In this document: positions 62,640 through 64,000 of the stretch, one piece after another
Numbering within the stretch: position 1 is the stretch's first letter
Layout: the number at the start of each line of letters is the position of its first letter
Assembly (NCBI RefSeq): GCF_013456555.2
Contig: NZ_CP084882.1
Coordinates: forward strand, 62,001 to 126,000
Reading direction: 5' to 3'
DNA length: 64,000 bases
DNA from: Natrinema zhouii
GTDB lineage: Archaea > Halobacteriota > Halobacteria > Halobacteriales > Natrialbaceae
Notes under the pieces: model-generated
Databases searched by the model: none
What the model saw: only the letters and a program-made list of their open reading frames with translations
What the model was told of the DNA's origin: nothing
Translations under genes and position numbers: made by a program

Positions 62640-62840
62640 GGCAAGTATCCATCCCCATTCGAGTACAACGCTGAGACCGCACCGATCGATGTCGAGGCTA
62701 CGGCCAAGCTGGACTACGCCGCCGATCCTGAGCAGTCACTGTCAATAGAACTCGAGGTGCCAGCCGGCGTCGCCAATAGCGTCGACCTGGAGGACGCCCT
62801 ATCGGCCGTGTTGATCGAGGCCCGGATCGCTGAAGAATAG
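62640..62840 (+). CDS. C-terminal part of a module protein, start uncertain
   Basis: Reads EGKYPSPFEYNAETAPIDVE, then TAKLDYAADPEQSLSIELEV and VDLEDALSAVLIEARIAEE to TAG at 62838. A regular, acidic, protein-like frame of about 65 residues. The upstream part of the frame (from 62433) lies inside origin-like block C and is not protein-like, so the true start is lost or at an internal codon. A smaller fragment of the same gene is at about 49790-49853. Confidence 0.45.
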   Translation, partial: GKYPSPFEYNAETAPIDVEATAKLDYAADPEQSLSIELEVPAGVANSVDLEDALSAVLIEARIAEE

Positions 62841-62949
62841 CCAGCTTCGTCGTTTTCATCTCTGTCTCGAGGCGAGTGAATCCATGCTCCGTTGAACCGG
62901 CTTTCATTCTGCTGGTTTTATCACTGATTTCAGGGAATTTGGACGCCGT

Positions 62950-63230
62950 CTGGCGATATGGGCTGTCTCAGGAACCTTGCACAGACATTTCAATATTTTG
63001 TCTCGATCCACGTAGAGGATCCAACGTATCCGCCGTCGCCAAAGGCGACGACGAGTACGAGAAGTCCACGAAAATCGCACTCCTTCTGCTCAAAGAGAAA
63101 ACCGACAAACCGCTCCGGAAGCTTGAAGACTATCTCAACGAGATGCCCGGAATCCTTGACGTATTTGGTCTTGAGAAATCGCCGGATTACACATCGTTCA
63201 GCAAGCGGGACGGCGAGTTTCCGATGCAGG
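62950..63230 (+). pseudogene. IS5-family transposase N-terminal fragment
   Basis: The frame reads DEYEKSTKIALLLLKEKTDK, PLRKLEDYLNEMPGILDVFG and SPDYTSFSKRDGEFPMQESR. This is the N-terminal part of a haloarchaeal IS5 transposase. It stops where the opposite-strand IS1595 remnant begins. Confidence 0.65.
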
Positions 63231-63600
63231 AGTCACGCTCGCGACCTTTCTTCCCGGCAGAGATGTAGAACTTATCGATCTCGACTGGGCCAACAAGATC
63301 GATGCGAGGCGCGTCGAGCGCTTCACCAGAACGCTCGACGCGCCGCCGAAGTGACCAGTAGGAGATGTCGAGTTCAGCGTCTAACTGGCGGATACTCGTG
63401 TTGAACCGGAGCAACGAGTAGAACGCGAACAACAATTGATCGAGGACGGTCTTGTCGGTGAACGTACGTCCACAATTTTTACAGCAATACCGTTGACTCT
63501 CGATATCTGCCGTACTCGATCACTAACTCAGACCGGCAGCGCGGGCACTGGAGGACCTCGCGTCAGCGAACCTGCTGGATCAGGTTCGCGGCGCTCGCCT
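63190..63600 (-). pseudogene. IS1595-family transposase remnant, copy 2
   Basis: Across frames: NLIQQVR, CPRCRSE, a second Cys pair (CCKNCGRTFTDKT), then FNTSIRQLDAELDISYWSLR, RRVERSGEALDAPRIDLVGP and FYISAGKKGRERDS. Zinc ribbon plus the start of the DDE domain. It holds a perfect 13-bp palindrome GGCGCGTCGAGCG (63308-63320) with CGCTCGACGCGCC (63332-63344) at the same codons as in copy 1, and a second one GCGAACCTG (63566-63574) with CAGGTTCGC (63581-63589). Confidence 0.75.
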
Positions 63601-63649
63601 CCGAGCGAAATATTTCAACTGGGGATATAGTCGGGTGATGCGTCAACAT

Positions 63650-63995
63650 TACCCTTGCCCACTACGCTTTCACAGCGCCAGCTCTCCCGACCAACAATCT
63701 ATTTCCGAAGAGCGTCACTAAAATACTCGCTATAGTTGGTGATCGGGGATACTGCCATTAACCAAGGCTTCCAAGTATTTAAATAAGCACCCCCCACGAC
63801 TTCCAACTCATGTCTGACGTACGTCATACCATCATTTCCAACCCGACCAACCGTTCCATCCTTAAATTAGTAACACCCCATGTTTTCCAACTTACGTCGA
63901 GATGGGTCCGTTACCAGCGCTTCTAACCGTTCCATCGCTTCGAGGTATATAAAAGACGACACCCCACTGCTTCCAAGTCATTCAGTGAGTGTGGT
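63650..63995. repeat. Repeat array with 86-bp period, origin- or promoter-like
   Basis: CACCCC recurs at 63788, 63874 and 63960, exactly 86 bp apart. Each is followed after 7 to 9 bases by TTCCAA (63801, 63885, 63971) and preceded by an AT-rich box (TATTTAAATAAG, CTTAAATTAGTA, GTATATAAAAGA). A second TTCCAAC/TTCTAAC string lies about 35 bases before two of the boxes. The minus-strand reading GGAAGCAGTGGGGT is like an origin recognition box. The array reaches the window edge; the target gene lies outside. Confidence 0.55.
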
Positions 63996-64000
63996 TTGCC

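Noticed and set aside
63757..64000. CRISPR-like direct repeats
   Set aside because: The period is 86 bp with only short matching cores and AT boxes; the intervals are partly similar to each other, unlike spacers.

Overview
The window reads as haloarchaeal DNA. Proteins are acidic, several starts sit 25 to 30 bases behind a TATA box with no leader, exported proteins carry twin-arginine or lipobox signals, and the families seen (HalOD1, BAT-type HTH, DUF7344, DUF7563, RepH/DUF5817-like) belong to Halobacteria. Two ParA/ParB cassettes, a RepH-like giant protein, origin-like repeats and many insertion-sequence remnants point to a megaplasmid or an accessory region built from several fused and decaying plasmids. 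No tRNA, rRNA or CRISPR array was seen. All calls come from reading the sequence; no database search was run.

Region 1 (1-14,000) is a catabolic island, almost all on the minus strand and divergent from an IclR regulator. Read in transcription order it holds an FAD oxidoreductase, an N-carbamoylsarcosine/maleamate-type amidase, a dihydropyrimidinase-type cyclic amide hydrolase, a CaiB/BaiF CoA-transferase, an HMG-CoA-lyase-like lyase, LeuC/LeuD-type hydro-lyase subunits, a TAXI-TRAP transporter, an amidohydrolase, a Rieske protein and an MBL-fold enzyme cut by the window edge. Together they suggest uptake, ring opening, deamidation, hydration, CoA activation and C-C cleavage of a cyclic amide or imide.

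Region 2 (14,400-30,600) is plasmid backbone. It has a truncated integrase, small genes, a DEDD exonuclease, ParA/ParB cassette 1 with operator-like repeats, an origin-like block of hairpins and ORB-like repeats, a zinc-ribbon/Mrr-like/membrane protein, the RepH-like protein and small regulators.

Region 3 (30,600-44,700) is bounded and littered by IS6, IS5, IS1595 and IS4/IS701-type remnants. It carries a visibly AT-richer second catabolic island: sodium:solute symporter, IclR regulator, class I amidotransferase, sarcosine-oxidase-like flavoprotein, creatinase-like protein and N-carbamoyl amino acid hydrolase. This suggests use of creatine-, sarcosine- or hydantoin-like compounds.

Region 4 (44,700-53,300) holds a second, broken copy of the plasmid module (truncated lipoproteins, frameshifted and amber-interrupted genes, a second origin-like block), then an exported protein, a GlcG/HbpS protein and a polytopic membrane protein. 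Region 5 (53,300-56,700) is a signalling and regulatory patch of HalOD1, BAT-HTH, DUF7344 and tiny companion genes. Region 6 (56,700-64,000) is a third module copy: a pseudogenised operon, ParA/ParB cassette 2, a third origin-like fragment, IS remnants and a set of repeats spaced 86 bp that runs to the window edge.

Beyond the genes, the strongest unexplained structures are the three related origin-like blocks, a roughly 140-bp leader repeated before four minus-strand genes, and perfect palindromes inside transposase remnants whose two arms change together between copies.
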